Counted from the stretch's first letter, positions 10,338 to 18,788 are shown. The stretch is DNA of 64,000 bases from Verrucomicrobiota bacterium (GCA_026397915.1 JAPLTX010000021.1:186001-250000); one strand, 5' to 3'. The notes: generated from the sequence alone by a model not told the origin. A program made the numbers and translations.

Positions 10338-11132
10338 TCAGGAAGAGTGTGCTGCTGTCAGGTCGTGCAGTAAAGGCTCGTTGCAGCGTTTGAGATCGTC
10401 GCGGCCGCCCAGCGGCAGGAAGTGTTTTCCCTTCAGCAATGCAAACTGCCGGCCTTGGCTCGTCCACGGCCGCAGGTCGTCGCAGGTGACGACGATCGTC
10501 ATCTTGCGGCCTTTCATGGATGGATGGCCCGACGCCAGGCTGGCGATGAAATCCAGCCACCAGCGCTCCTGGCGCGGGTCGAGTCCGGCGAGCGGATTGT
10601 CCAGCAGCAACACTTCCGGGCCGAGCGCCAGCGCGCGGGCCAGACCCACGCGTGGGATGAGCGCGCGCATGAGGTCCAACGGCGCGCTGTCGGCGAATGC
10701 GGACAACCCCGTGATGTCGAGCATCTCCTCGACACGCTGGCGTATCATCGCGTCATTCCAATCGCGGTGATAACGCAGGGGCAGTGCGATATTTTCCGCA
10801 ACTGTCAGTTGTGGGAACGGCCTCGCGCCGTCCTCGAACACCATGCCGACACGTAACCGCTCGTGAAGCCGTTCTGGCTCGCGAAGAGACGGCAGTTCGC
10901 GGCCAAAGAGGCGATGCACGCCGCACAGCGGACGTTGCAAGCCGGCGGCCGTCACAAGCAGATTGCTCTTGCCGGAACTGGTTGGTCCGCCGATCACCCA
11001 GTAGTCATCGAGTGAGACGATCCAGTTGATGCCAGAAATCACCGCGGTGTCCGGCGCGCGCGCTGAGGTGATGGCAGCATTGAGCATCTCGATCACCGGT
11101 GGTCGCGCAATTGTTTCAGCGACGGTGCTCAT
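10338..11132 (-). CDS. MlaF-like ABC ATPase with degenerate catalytic motifs
   Basis: 264 aa from the ATG at 11132, two bases after the mlaE stop; the longer frame upstream is mlaE antiframe and is not used. Walker A (GPTSSGKS, residues 49-56) and the Walker B/D-loop region (VLLLDNPLAGLDP, 174-186) are clear, so the fold is an ABC nucleotide-binding domain. Four usual catalytic features are changed: Q-loop glutamine is Glu100 (MVFED), the LSGGQ signature reads LMRAL (154-158), the catalytic glutamate after the Walker B aspartate is Asn179, and the switch histidine is Cys217 (VVTCDD). The protein may bind ATP but hydrolyse it poorly. By position and overall similarity it is the Mla-type ATPase of this operon. 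Confidence 0.88.
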   Translation of the reverse strand: MSTVAETIARPPVIEMLNAAITSARAPDTAVISGINWIVSLDDYWVIGGPTSSGKSNLLVTAAGLQRPLCGVHRLFGRELPSLREPERLHERLRVGMVFEDGARPFPQLTVAENIALPLRYHRDWNDAMIRQRVEEMLDITGLSAFADSAPLDLMRALIPRVGLARALALGPEVLLLDNPLAGLDPRQERWWLDFIASLASGHPSMKGRKMTIVVTCDDLRPWTSQGRQFALLKGKHFLPLGGRDDLKRCNEPLLHDLTAAHSS

Positions 11133-11134
11133 GT

Positions 11135-11995
11135 TCAAATCAGCAGGTAAGCAACGATGAACGCCGCATCCACAAGGACGCACGCCACGACGCTGCTCAC
11201 CACCGCGCGTGTCGTGGCGTTCGGCACATCCTCGATGCGCAACGGCTTGGCCAGTCCCTGGTAGCAGCAAACGACGGCGATGATGATGCCGAAGGCGGCG
11301 GTCTTCAGCGTCAGCATTGCGAAGTCCTCCCACCGTAGCGCGCTCGCCAACTGGCGGAAATATTCCGACGGCGGCAGCGGCACATCTTGCAGAAACGCGA
11401 ACAGGTAGCCGCTGAGCAGCGCAACAAGCACAAAGTAGATTGTTAGCGCAAACACAGAAACCGCCAGGCCCCACATCCGCGGCAAGACCAGATAGTGGAC
11501 CGGGTCAATGCCAAGCGCCTCCAGCGCTTCCACCTCGCCCCGCGCGCGACTGGTGCCCAGTTCGACGACCGTCGCGGCGCCGACGCGCGCCAGCACGACC
11601 ACGGTGGTGAGCAGAGGCCCCAGTTCGCGGATGACCACGGTGACCATCAGTGTGCCGATGAGCGTGTGGGCGCCGATCTGCGTGAGCAACGACACCGTTT
11701 GGCCGATGATGATCAAGCCGAGCGCGCAGCCCAGAAAGCCGATCATCGGCAGCAGGCGCACGCCGGCTCGGTGAATCTGGGAGCGGATGAGGGGGCGGAT
11801 GACGCGCGGGGCGACGTTGAACTTGGTGACGGTAACGCCCGTGGCGATGAGAGCGAACGCCATCAACTCATGCGTGCGATCCATCCACTGGATGACGCGC
11901 CTGCCGGCGAAATCGAAGAACGCGCGCACCAACCGCGCTTTCGGTCGCACCTGTTGAGTTGGAAACTGCGGAGCGCTCGTTGACGTGTCTTCCAC
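11135..11995 (-). CDS. MlaE-family ABC permease (lipid transport)
   Basis: 286 aa from a GTG start. About five to six membrane segments and the MlaE core are present: FLGCALGLIIIGQTV, IRELGPLLTTVVVLARVGAATVVELGT and EVEALEALGIDPVHYLVLPR, the last being the coupling-helix region that contacts the ATPase. It forms the inner-membrane part of an MCE lipid transporter with the two downstream genes, which follow at 2 bp and then 9 bp. First gene of the operon; no promoter is obvious in the 180 bp upstream. Confidence 0.93.
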   Translation of the reverse strand: MEDTSTSAPQFPTQQVRPKARLVRAFFDFAGRRVIQWMDRTHELMAFALIATGVTVTKFNVAPRVIRPLIRSQIHRAGVRLLPMIGFLGCALGLIIIGQTVSLLTQIGAHTLIGTLMVTVVIRELGPLLTTVVVLARVGAATVVELGTSRARGEVEALEALGIDPVHYLVLPRMWGLAVSVFALTIYFVLVALLSGYLFAFLQDVPLPPSEYFRQLASALRWEDFAMLTLKTAAFGIIIAVVCCYQGLAKPLRIEDVPNATTRAVVSSVVACVLVDAAFIVAYLLI

Positions 11996-12110
11996 GGTCG
12001 CAGGCTAGTTTCTCCGCCGCCTGCGGTCAAAGCCGATTTTCTCCCCGTGGGGCGAGTTTCCAAACTCGCACCTGATTTCCACCGCCGTTGCCGTTTGGGA
12101 TGGGTATCGG

Positions 12111-12154
12111 ACAAAACACACAGCGCGCAACCGCGGGGTCGCGGTGCGCGCTGT
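12111..12154 (-). terminator. Rho-independent terminator of the alcohol dehydrogenase gene
   Basis: Arms 12120-12135 and 12140-12154 pair over 15 bp with one bulged A and a GGGT loop. On the minus strand the hairpin is followed by GTGTTTTGT (complement of 12111-12119). It lies 20 bases beyond the dehydrogenase stop at 12175. Confidence 0.75.
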
Positions 12155-12174
12155 GCGAGAGGAACGGACGCAAC

Positions 12175-13266
12175 CTACGGCGTGATGACAGCCTTCAGGA
12201 CGTTGCCGCCACGGCTCGCGACGGCCTTGATCGTCTCTTCGAGCTTGGCCAGCGGCGCGCGGTGCGTGATGAGGCTCTTGGTGTCCACCAGCTTGTTGGC
12301 GACGGCGCTCACCGCGGTCGGCCAGGTGAACGGCGCCAGCCACGAGAAGCGGATGGTCTTGTCCCAGAAGATGCTCTTGAGCGCCGGCACGCGAATGACA
12401 GCGCTGGCGCTCGGCAGACCGAAGTAAACGATGGTCGAGCGACGGCCGGAGACGGCCAGCGCGGCTTCCATCGCCTCGACGGCGCCGGTCGGCGTGATGA
12501 CGCGGTCGGCCATGAAGCCGCCGGTCAGTTCGTGAATCTTCGCTTCGAGATCGGCGGCGAAATACTTCGATCCCTTGTCAGCGACGTTGATGAGGTAGTC
12601 CGCGCCGAATTTCTTGCCGGCTTCGAGCCGGTAATCATCGCCGGGGCCGCCCACGAGCGCGACCTTGCCCGCGCCGGAGCTTTTGGCGAGCTGGAGCATC
12701 ATGAGGCCGATGGCGCCGGGGCCCATGATCACGACGAAGTTTCCCGGCTGGAGCTGCATGTTCTGGATGCCATAGGTGACGCAGGCCAGCGGCTCGGTGA
12801 GCGCGCCTTCCTCGAAGCTCACGCCGTCGGGCAGCTTGACGAGGCCGGTGTATTTGCTGGCGCAATACTCCGCGAAGCCACCGTTGACGGAAACACCGAT
12901 GACGGACTTGCACTCACAGAGGTTGGTCTGGCCCTTGGCGCAGATGGGACAGGCGTTGCAATGCTGGACGGGATTGACGACGACGCGGTCGCCTTCCTTG
13001 AACAGCTTCGCCTTCGCCGGCACCGCGCCGACCGCGACGACCTCGGCGGTGAACTCATGGCCGAGCACGAGCGGACCTTTGCCGGTGGGCGTCTCCAACG
13101 GGCTGTTGCCGTAGTAGTAGGCAACGTCGGAACCGCAGATGCCGACCGCCTTGACGCGCACGAGGACCTCGTCGTCGCTAATTTGCGGGACGGGAATGTC
13201 CTCGAACTTCATTTTCTCTTTTTCGTAGAAAACCTGCGCCTTCATCGTTTTCGGTAGCTTTGCCAT
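12175..13266 (-). CDS. Zinc-dependent medium-chain alcohol/polyol dehydrogenase
   Basis: 363 aa, full length for the MDR family. The catalytic zinc ligands are in GICGSD (Cys near 44) and GHEFTAEVV (His-Glu near 69-70). The structural zinc cysteines are in CNACPICAKGQTNLCE (about 98-113). The Rossmann fold begins with MGPGAIGLMMLQLAKSSGAG. Closest in pattern to sorbitol/threonine/L-iditol-type dehydrogenases, so it should oxidise a polyol or sugar alcohol with NAD(P)+; the substrate is not resolvable. A good ribosome site (AAGGAG, minus strand, complement of 13276-13281) precedes the ATG. It lies just downstream of the cupin gene on the same strand, suggesting a two-gene sugar operon. Confidence 0.92.
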   Translation of the reverse strand: MAKLPKTMKAQVFYEKEKMKFEDIPVPQISDDEVLVRVKAVGICGSDVAYYYGNSPLETPTGKGPLVLGHEFTAEVVAVGAVPAKAKLFKEGDRVVVNPVQHCNACPICAKGQTNLCECKSVIGVSVNGGFAEYCASKYTGLVKLPDGVSFEEGALTEPLACVTYGIQNMQLQPGNFVVIMGPGAIGLMMLQLAKSSGAGKVALVGGPGDDYRLEAGKKFGADYLINVADKGSKYFAADLEAKIHELTGGFMADRVITPTGAVEAMEAALAVSGRRSTIVYFGLPSASAVIRVPALKSIFWDKTIRFSWLAPFTWPTAVSAVANKLVDTKSLITHRAPLAKLEETIKAVASRGGNVLKAVITP

Positions 13267-13280
13267 GTGAGGTGTCTCCT

Positions 13281-13313
13281 TAGATTTCAGATTTGAGATT
13301 CCAGGTTTCAGAT
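13281..13313. repeat. Degenerate (A)TCTGAAA repeat tract containing the cupin gene stop codon
   Basis: On the minus strand ATCTGAAA/ATCTCAAA/ATCTGAAA occur in tandem with a divergent CCTGGA unit. The first unit supplies the TGA stop of the cupin gene (13308-13310), and the tract ends at the dehydrogenase ribosome-binding site. Confidence 0.55.
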
Positions 13314-14426
13314 CGCCGGTGGATAACCGGTATAGACCTCAATCGGCTTGCGGCCGGTGTTGACGATCTCGTAGCCCGGCAGGCAACGCGGAATCATGAA
13401 CGACTTGCCGCGCTTGATCGGCGTTTCGCCCCACGGACCGACGAGCTTGCCCTCGCCCTGGAACGTGACGAACACGTAGAAACCGCGGTCGCCCGGCATC
13501 TTCATCTTGTCGGCGATGGTGAGCTTGGTTTCCCAGAAATACTTCTTCGCCGAATCGGGCAGGAATTTCTCTTCCTTGTTCTTGCCCGCGCCGCGGACTT
13601 TCACCGGCTTGCGGCAGATGCGGTTCTTGAGGAACGACGTGCTCATCACCGAGAAGTCGGCGGCCTCAAGGCCCTTGTCCCAGTCGAGGCCGCACGCAGC
13701 CTGCTCGCGCTTGTAGGGATACGGCCCCTCATACTCGGCCAGAATGTTCCAATCCGTCGGCTCTTGCGGCTCAAGGATGCAGCAGCCCTCGCCGATCGAG
13801 TGGACGATGCCTGCGGTGGTGTAGGTCACGTCGCCGAGCTTCGGCTTGATCTCGTGCATGTGGGCGCGCATCGCCTCGACGTCCTGCGCGTCCATCCACT
13901 TCCTGAACTGGTCCACCGTGACCTTCTTCTTCCAGCCGACCCACGCCTTCGCGCCTGGGCGCACACCGATGAGGATCCACGACTCGTTCTTACCGAACGG
14001 ATTCTTCAAATACTTCTTGGCGAACTGTGGCGACGGATGCCAGTGGACGGGGATATGCGCGCCTTCGCCCACGTCGAAGATTTTTACGAGCACGCCGAGC
14101 GTCGCGCCAAACTTCTTGAAATGCTTCGCGCCGAGCGTCTCGTTCGGGAACGCCTTCAACAACTCGGTCAGCAGCACCTTCTCGCCGCCGGGCAACTGGA
14201 CGATGCTGTAGCCTTTGGTCGGCGTGTTCTCGCTGGCCGGCCGGCCGGGCGTGAAGGCGCGGTTCGTCGAGAAGATCCATTCCTCGGAGTTGAAATCGTC
14301 CTTCGGGTTGGCTTCACCCATGAAGTCGGCGCGCAGTTTGCCGCCGTTGTAGAAGTGGATGTAAGTGTTCGGCGCGAGGGGGATGGGCGCGTTCAATAAT
14401 GACTTCAATTCAGCTTTCGTGGCCAT
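13308..14426 (-). CDS. Cupin-fold phosphomannose-isomerase-like protein
   Basis: 372 aa from the ATG at 14426, which is preceded by AGGAG at ideal distance; the longer frame is not needed. The N-terminal cupin contains GEGAHIPVHWHPSPQFAKKY (metal-binding histidines about 110-116). A mid-protein segment (LGDVTYTTAGIVHSIGEGC) and the C-terminal block (MIPRCLPGYEIVNTG) match the layout of type I mannose-6-phosphate isomerases and related homologues. It probably interconverts or binds a phosphorylated sugar in the cytoplasm. Its pairing with a polyol dehydrogenase downstream fits sugar catabolism. Substrate uncertain. Confidence 0.75.
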   Translation of the reverse strand: MATKAELKSLLNAPIPLAPNTYIHFYNGGKLRADFMGEANPKDDFNSEEWIFSTNRAFTPGRPASENTPTKGYSIVQLPGGEKVLLTELLKAFPNETLGAKHFKKFGATLGVLVKIFDVGEGAHIPVHWHPSPQFAKKYLKNPFGKNESWILIGVRPGAKAWVGWKKKVTVDQFRKWMDAQDVEAMRAHMHEIKPKLGDVTYTTAGIVHSIGEGCCILEPQEPTDWNILAEYEGPYPYKREQAACGLDWDKGLEAADFSVMSTSFLKNRICRKPVKVRGAGKNKEEKFLPDSAKKYFWETKLTIADKMKMPGDRGFYVFVTFQGEGKLVGPWGETPIKRGKSFMIPRCLPGYEIVNTGRKPIEVYTGYPPAI

Positions 14427-14546
14427 GTCCAATTCTCCTGAGAGTGTTTTTGGTTTCCGAAACAACTCGGTTCCGCAACAAAGCACGCGCATCGTGCCAG
14501 AACTTCCCCGCCAGTCAATGCGTTTCTGGCTGTCGCTCGCAGACGG

Positions 14547-16667
14547 TCATGATGCAGGTTGCGGCGCGTTGGCGACGCCGTTGTTCTTCACCCGCGCGCT
14601 GGACGAGGGAATGTTCAGTTCGCCGCGATACTTCGCCACGGTGCGACGGGCGATGTCCAGACCACGCTGCTTGAGGATGGCGGCGACCTCCTGGTCGGCC
14701 AGTGGCTTGGCGGGGTCTTCCTTCTCGATCAACTCCTTGACGAGATCCTTGACCCGCTGGCTAGCGAGCGTCTCGCCGCTGGCCATGGTGTAGCCGGGTG
14801 TGAAGAAATACTTGATCTCAAACACGCCGTGCGGCGTCGCCATGTATTTGTTGGCGCTGGCGCGGCTGACGGTGGTTTCGTGGACGCCGAGCTGGCGGGG
14901 ATTGTCCAGTTCGCGGCCTGGCACACGACTGTGATGGCGCCGGCGGCTGAAATCGTCCGTCTCGGCGTTCGGGCAATCGCCTTCGCGGCGGTTGCCGGCA
15001 CCCTCTTGAATTTCAGCCAGCGCACCGCAATAGGGGCAGACGGCTTTTTCGACGCCTCCGTCCATCTTGAAAGTCTCGCCGCAACGGTAGGCAACGTCGC
15101 TCATGCGCAACGGCCGCAGGTGGCCGGGACCATTCTCGAAAAACTCGCGCTGCGCACGCACGATCTCGCTGGCGATGTTCTGGATCGTCTGCTGGCGCTG
15201 GGCGATGCTGCGGATGAGGAACTTGCCTGCCTGGATGCGCTCGCGAACGTATTGGACCACCTCGGGCGTGGCGTTTTCCTCCGCCATCATCTCGCGGTAG
15301 GAATCGCTGATACGCAGGTGGGGGATGCGCTCGTCATTGAGGAGGATGACGAACTCGTCACGGTCCTTCACTACGACCACGTCCGGCTCGACGTAAGGAT
15401 TGATTTCGGCACCAAACATGCGGCCCGGCTTCGGTTCGAGCCGGCTGATGCTCTCGGCAGCCTGCTGTGTCTCCTCCACCGTGACGCCAAGCGTGGCGGC
15501 AAGCTTCGGCATGTCGCGGCTGGCGAGCAATGCAAGATGGTCGCGCACAATCCGTGCTTCCAGCCCGCCGGCCTTGTCGAGCCGCGCCAGTTGAATCAAG
15601 AGGCATTCGCCCAGTGTCCGCGCGCCGACGCCGACGGGATCGAGCGCCTGCACCAGTTCGAGGGCGCGGCGCATTGTGTCGAGCGTGACCTCCGGCGCTG
15701 GTCGCAGGAACAGCAGCGGCAGATCGAGCCGTTGGCACGCCTGCAACGCCGCATCGAGTTCCTCCGCGGTCGCGCCGCTGAAAATCTCTGCAAGCACCTC
15801 ACGCGACACCGGCACGGGCGCGGCTTCCTCAATAACCGCACGCAACTGCTGCGCCAGTTCCTGGCGGAGGCGACCAACGGCGTCGCGCGCCAGCTTCATC
15901 GCGTTTTCGTTGACCGGCTCCGACGCGGGTGCCGTCGCCACCGGCTGCGCTGGTTGCTTTGCCGATTCCGGTTCGAGCAACTGGCGGCAGATGTCGTGCA
16001 GCCTTTCTTGCCAACCGAGCAGTTGCCCGCGCTTCGACCGCTCGAACGACTCGGTCAGTTCTTTCTCAATGAACGCGCGCGCCCACGACGCGGACGGCTC
16101 GCCCGACTGCCAGCGGCGGGCGCAGACTTGCAACGCGAATTCTACCAACGCAGCGGCCATCTCTTCGTGCGCCACCAGATAGCCGTCGTCGTTTAGGCTA
16201 CCGATGATGATCTCCGCCGCGCGCCGCGTTTCGTCCTCGGCATCGCTGGTGCCGAGCTGGCTGAGCAGATGTTCCTGGAGCGACTCCGGCTGGACGATGG
16301 AATCGAAGAGGAACTGGCGGCGCTCCTCGTCCTCGGCGTTGCGGCTGTAGTTGCGGCTGCTCTGGGTGAAATAATCGCGCCACTCGTCGTCGAGTTGCTT
16401 CAGCGCCTCGAATTCTTGACGGAACTCGTCCGTCGTTTCAGCGCGGCCGTCGCGTGGGGCTTCGCCACTGGTTTCCGGCGGCTGATCGAGGCTGACGCTT
16501 TCCTGCGGAACCTCCTCCAGCGTGGGATTTTTTTCCAGTTCCTGTTTTACCAGGTCGCACAACTCCGGCGTGGCCGCCTGAAGCATCTGGAGATTAAGCT
16601 GCATATGAGGCGCCAGCATTTGCTGAAGCCCCATGCGCTGCACCTGATGTAAGGAAACGCCGGCCAT
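14547..16667 (-). CDS. rpoN: RNA polymerase sigma-54 factor with two large insertions
   Basis: 706 aa from the ATG at 16667; typical RpoN is about 430-500 aa. Region I (residues 4-50, HQVQRMGLQQMLAPHMQLNL) binds activators. The core-binding domain is split by an insertion at about residues 173-325. The HTH part reads RPLRMSDVA (518-526), then an extra segment of about 65 residues (527-592) with Cys529, Cys544, Cys547 and Cys565, then LGVHETTVSRASANKY (593-608). The RpoN box ARRTVAKYRG is at residues 673-682, so the -24 recognition element is intact. The inserted segment has a CPYC knuckle and a Cys/His-rich tail and could bind zinc next to the -12 recognition helix. The protein should direct transcription from -24/-12 promoters. 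Confidence 0.95.
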   Translation of the reverse strand: MAGVSLHQVQRMGLQQMLAPHMQLNLQMLQAATPELCDLVKQELEKNPTLEEVPQESVSLDQPPETSGEAPRDGRAETTDEFRQEFEALKQLDDEWRDYFTQSSRNYSRNAEDEERRQFLFDSIVQPESLQEHLLSQLGTSDAEDETRRAAEIIIGSLNDDGYLVAHEEMAAALVEFALQVCARRWQSGEPSASWARAFIEKELTESFERSKRGQLLGWQERLHDICRQLLEPESAKQPAQPVATAPASEPVNENAMKLARDAVGRLRQELAQQLRAVIEEAAPVPVSREVLAEIFSGATAEELDAALQACQRLDLPLLFLRPAPEVTLDTMRRALELVQALDPVGVGARTLGECLLIQLARLDKAGGLEARIVRDHLALLASRDMPKLAATLGVTVEETQQAAESISRLEPKPGRMFGAEINPYVEPDVVVVKDRDEFVILLNDERIPHLRISDSYREMMAEENATPEVVQYVRERIQAGKFLIRSIAQRQQTIQNIASEIVRAQREFFENGPGHLRPLRMSDVAYRCGETFKMDGGVEKAVCPYCGALAEIQEGAGNRREGDCPNAETDDFSRRRHHSRVPGRELDNPRQLGVHETTVSRASANKYMATPHGVFEIKYFFTPGYTMASGETLASQRVKDLVKELIEKEDPAKPLADQEVAAILKQRGLDIARRTVAKYRGELNIPSSSARVKNNGVANAPQPAS

Positions 16668-16778
16668 AGTTAATCGCCGCGCAACGCCAATCTTCTTCCA
16701 TCTTCGGCGGTCCGCAGCCGGCGCAATATAGGAAGGCCGCGCGGCTCCAGCAAGCCGAAAGCCCGCAACTGAGTAAAT

Positions 16779-16803
16779 CAGACCTGCTTGCATGGCAGGT
16801 CTG
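16779..16803. repeat. Palindrome between rpoN and the DNA glycosylase gene
   Basis: CAGACCTGC (16779-16787) and GCAGGTCTG (16795-16803) form a perfect 9-bp inverted repeat around a 7-base loop. The right arm runs on into a direct repeat of GGCAGGT. It lies in the divergent intergenic region, 19 bases upstream of the glycosylase start, and may be a REP-like element or an operator. Confidence 0.55.
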
Positions 16804-16821
16804 GCAGGTTAGAGTGCCGGC

Positions 16822-17670
16822 GTGGAATTTACTGCGCGCAATTTTCATCTTGGCCATACACTGGAGTGCGGCCAGGCATTCCGCTGGCGGCGACTGGCCG
16901 ATGGCGGCTACGAGGGTGTTATCGGCCGGACCGTTGTCCACGCGACCCAGCTTGGCGACAAGTTGGTGCTCGCGGGCGCGCCGGCTGGGACATTGGAGCG
17001 TTACTTCCAGGTCCATGAGGACATCGCCGCCATTGTCGGCACGTTTCCCGATGACCCACACATGCGACGCGCGGTGGCATTCGGTCGCGGTATGAGGTTG
17101 CTGCGACAGGAGCCGTGGGAATGCCTCGCGTCATTCATCTGTTCGGCGGCGAAACAGTTCGTTCAGATTTGCCAGGTTGTGGACAACCTCTGTCGCGCGC
17201 TCGGCGAACCGTTTGAAGCCGGCGGTCGCAACGAGTTCGCGTTTCCGTCGGTCGAGGCCGTGGCGCGGGCGACCCACGGACAGCTCTGGTCGTGCAAGAT
17301 GGGGTTTCGCGCGAAGAACCTGCTCGCAGCGGCGCGGTTGATTGATTCGGGCAAGGTGCGGCTGGAGACGATCACGGCGATGGACTATCCGCACGCGGTC
17401 GAGGAACTGACGAAGCTGCCGGGTGTTGGTCCGAAGGTGGCCGATTGTGCGCTGCTGTTCGGCTGGGGCCGGCAGGAGGCGTTTCCGATAGACGTGTGGA
17501 TCGAGCGCGCGTTGCGGCGGCTGTATTTCCCCGGCAAGCGCCGCGTGACGCGACGCCAACTTGTGGAGTTTCACCGGAGTTACTTCGGCCCCTACGCGGG
17601 CTACGCGCAGCAATACCTTTTCCACTACGTCCGCAACAACCCTCAGTCGCTCGCCGCCGCGCCCAGGTAA
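16822..17670 (+). CDS. OGG1-type 8-oxoguanine DNA glycosylase/AP lyase
   Basis: 282 aa from a GTG start. The N-terminal domain carries TLECGQAFRWRR (residues 13-24), the hallmark of OGG1/AlkA2-type glycosylases. The helix-hairpin-helix is LPGVGPKVADCALL (199-212). Lys205 corresponds to the catalytic Schiff-base lysine, and Asp224 in FPIDVWIERAL to the activating aspartate, with the 19-residue spacing seen in human OGG1. It should excise 8-oxoguanine and nick the strand in base excision repair. Its 3' end overlaps the convergent carbonic anhydrase gene by 28 bp. Confidence 0.9.
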   Translation: MEFTARNFHLGHTLECGQAFRWRRLADGGYEGVIGRTVVHATQLGDKLVLAGAPAGTLERYFQVHEDIAAIVGTFPDDPHMRRAVAFGRGMRLLRQEPWECLASFICSAAKQFVQICQVVDNLCRALGEPFEAGGRNEFAFPSVEAVARATHGQLWSCKMGFRAKNLLAAARLIDSGKVRLETITAMDYPHAVEELTKLPGVGPKVADCALLFGWGRQEAFPIDVWIERALRRLYFPGKRRVTRRQLVEFHRSYFGPYAGYAQQYLFHYVRNNPQSLAAAPR

Positions 17671-18182
17671 ATCCGCGCCAGCCTGGCGTATTTCTCCGCA
17701 GAGGCGCGAAGCTTGCCGCGCTCGGCCGCGCCCAACGAACTGACCACCTTCGCCGGCGCGCCATAGACCAGAGAGCCGTCGGGCACCCGCAGTCCTTTCG
17801 TTAATAATGCGTTCGCGCCGATGATGCATTGGTTGCCGATGGCGCAACCGTCCATCACGATCGCGCCCATGCCGACGAGCGTCTCGTCGCCGATGGTGCA
17901 GGCGTGCAGCGTCACTTGATGGCCAACGGTGCAATACGCGCCGACAATGCAGCCAATGTCACTTGCGACGTGGCAGGTGGAGTTGTCCTGGATGTTCGTG
18001 AACGGACCGATGACCACGGGCGCGATGTCGCCGCGCAGGACGGTGTTGAACCAGATGCTCGCGCTCTCGCCGAGCGTTACTTCGCCGACGAGCCGCGCGC
18101 CCGCCGCCAGAAATGTTTGCGGGCCGAGCACGGGGCGTTTGTCGCCAAAGGCGATCAGTTGGTTGGATTGCGGATGGCTCAT
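17643..18182 (-). CDS. Gamma-class carbonic anhydrase-like hexapeptide-repeat protein
   Basis: 179 aa from the ATG at 18182. Left-handed beta-helix hexapeptide repeats fill residues 15-150. The three zinc-ligand histidines of the Cam/YrdA family are visible at His71 (STCHVAS), His88 and His93 (VGHQVTLHAC). The RGD motif (residues 50-52, VLRGDIAPV) is also typical. It may hydrate CO2 or act as a YrdA/PaaY-like homologue without activity. The gene is monocistronic and overlaps the end of the glycosylase gene by 28 bp on the opposite strand. Confidence 0.88.
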   Translation of the reverse strand: MSHPQSNQLIAFGDKRPVLGPQTFLAAGARLVGEVTLGESASIWFNTVLRGDIAPVVIGPFTNIQDNSTCHVASDIGCIVGAYCTVGHQVTLHACTIGDETLVGMGAIVMDGCAIGNQCIIGANALLTKGLRVPDGSLVYGAPAKVVSSLGAAERGKLRASAEKYARLARIYLGAAASD

Positions 18183-18213
18183 GTCAGCGAGTTTAGCCGC
18201 GCCTGTCGCAAAA

Positions 18214-18254
18214 GCAAATCCCGACCCCGAACGCAAAACGTTGGGGCCGGGATT
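18214..18254 (-). terminator. Hairpin terminator downstream of the Gly/Tyr-rich protein gene
   Basis: Arms 18217-18233 and 18239-18254 pair over about 15 bp with one mismatch and one bulge (AATCCCG...CCCC...AACG against its complement) around a CAAAA loop. On the minus strand it follows the stop at 18283 by about 28 bases and is trailed by a T-rich stretch (TTGCTTTTGC). Confidence 0.6.
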
Positions 18255-18282
18255 GCCAAAGACAAGATAGTCTGCTTGTAGC

Positions 18283-18666
18283 CTACCAACTATAAGCCGG
18301 CCGATAGACGTAGCCGCGGTTGCAGTAAGCCGGATACGAGTAGGAGTAGCTCACAGGCGCCGAGTAATACGTCGGCGTCGAGGAGTAGTAGTAAGTGCCG
18401 CTAGTCGGCTCGCTATAGACCACCGGGGACGGATAAACGACAGGCGGCGTGTAATACACCGGCGGCGCGTAATATGCCGGGGCATACGAATAGCACGGGA
18501 ACCCGAACCCGATGCCAAAGCCCCAGCCGCCGTGCCCATAATAGCCGCCGTGATGCCCACCATAATAGCCACCGCCGCGATACCCGCCATGATGTTGTGC
18601 CTGCCCCAGACTTGTTCCGACGACCAAAATCATTGCTCCAACTATTACTGTCAGTAGCTTTTTCAT
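18283..18666 (-). CDS. Small exported Gly/Tyr/Pro-rich protein
   Basis: 127 aa from the ATG at 18666. A signal peptide (MKKLLTVIVGAMILVVGTSLGQAQ) is followed by a His/Gly/Tyr-rich stretch (GGYRGGGYYGGHHGGYYG) and then Pro/Tyr/Ser-rich repeats (YYAPPVYYTPPVVYPSP). No enzymatic motif. Such low-complexity secreted proteins are common in this phylum and may be surface or matrix components. A longer frame from 18690 would add eight residues ahead of the signal peptide and is less likely. Confidence 0.8.
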   Translation of the reverse strand: MKKLLTVIVGAMILVVGTSLGQAQHHGGYRGGGYYGGHHGGYYGHGGWGFGIGFGFPCYSYAPAYYAPPVYYTPPVVYPSPVVYSEPTSGTYYYSSTPTYYSAPVSYSYSYPAYCNRGYVYRPAYSW

Positions 18667-18788
18667 CTTTCTTGCCTCTTCTAAGTTCAAATCTTCGCTC
18701 GGCCTAAACCACGTTGCGCCGTCTTCGACGGTCAGCGCCTTAATTTATTCGATTCCACTGCCGCCGCAAAGCGCTATCATTTGCCGTC

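Noticed and set aside
14559-16196. 545-codon open frame antisense to rpoN
   Set aside because: Shadow frame; RpoN motifs on the other strand are unequivocal.
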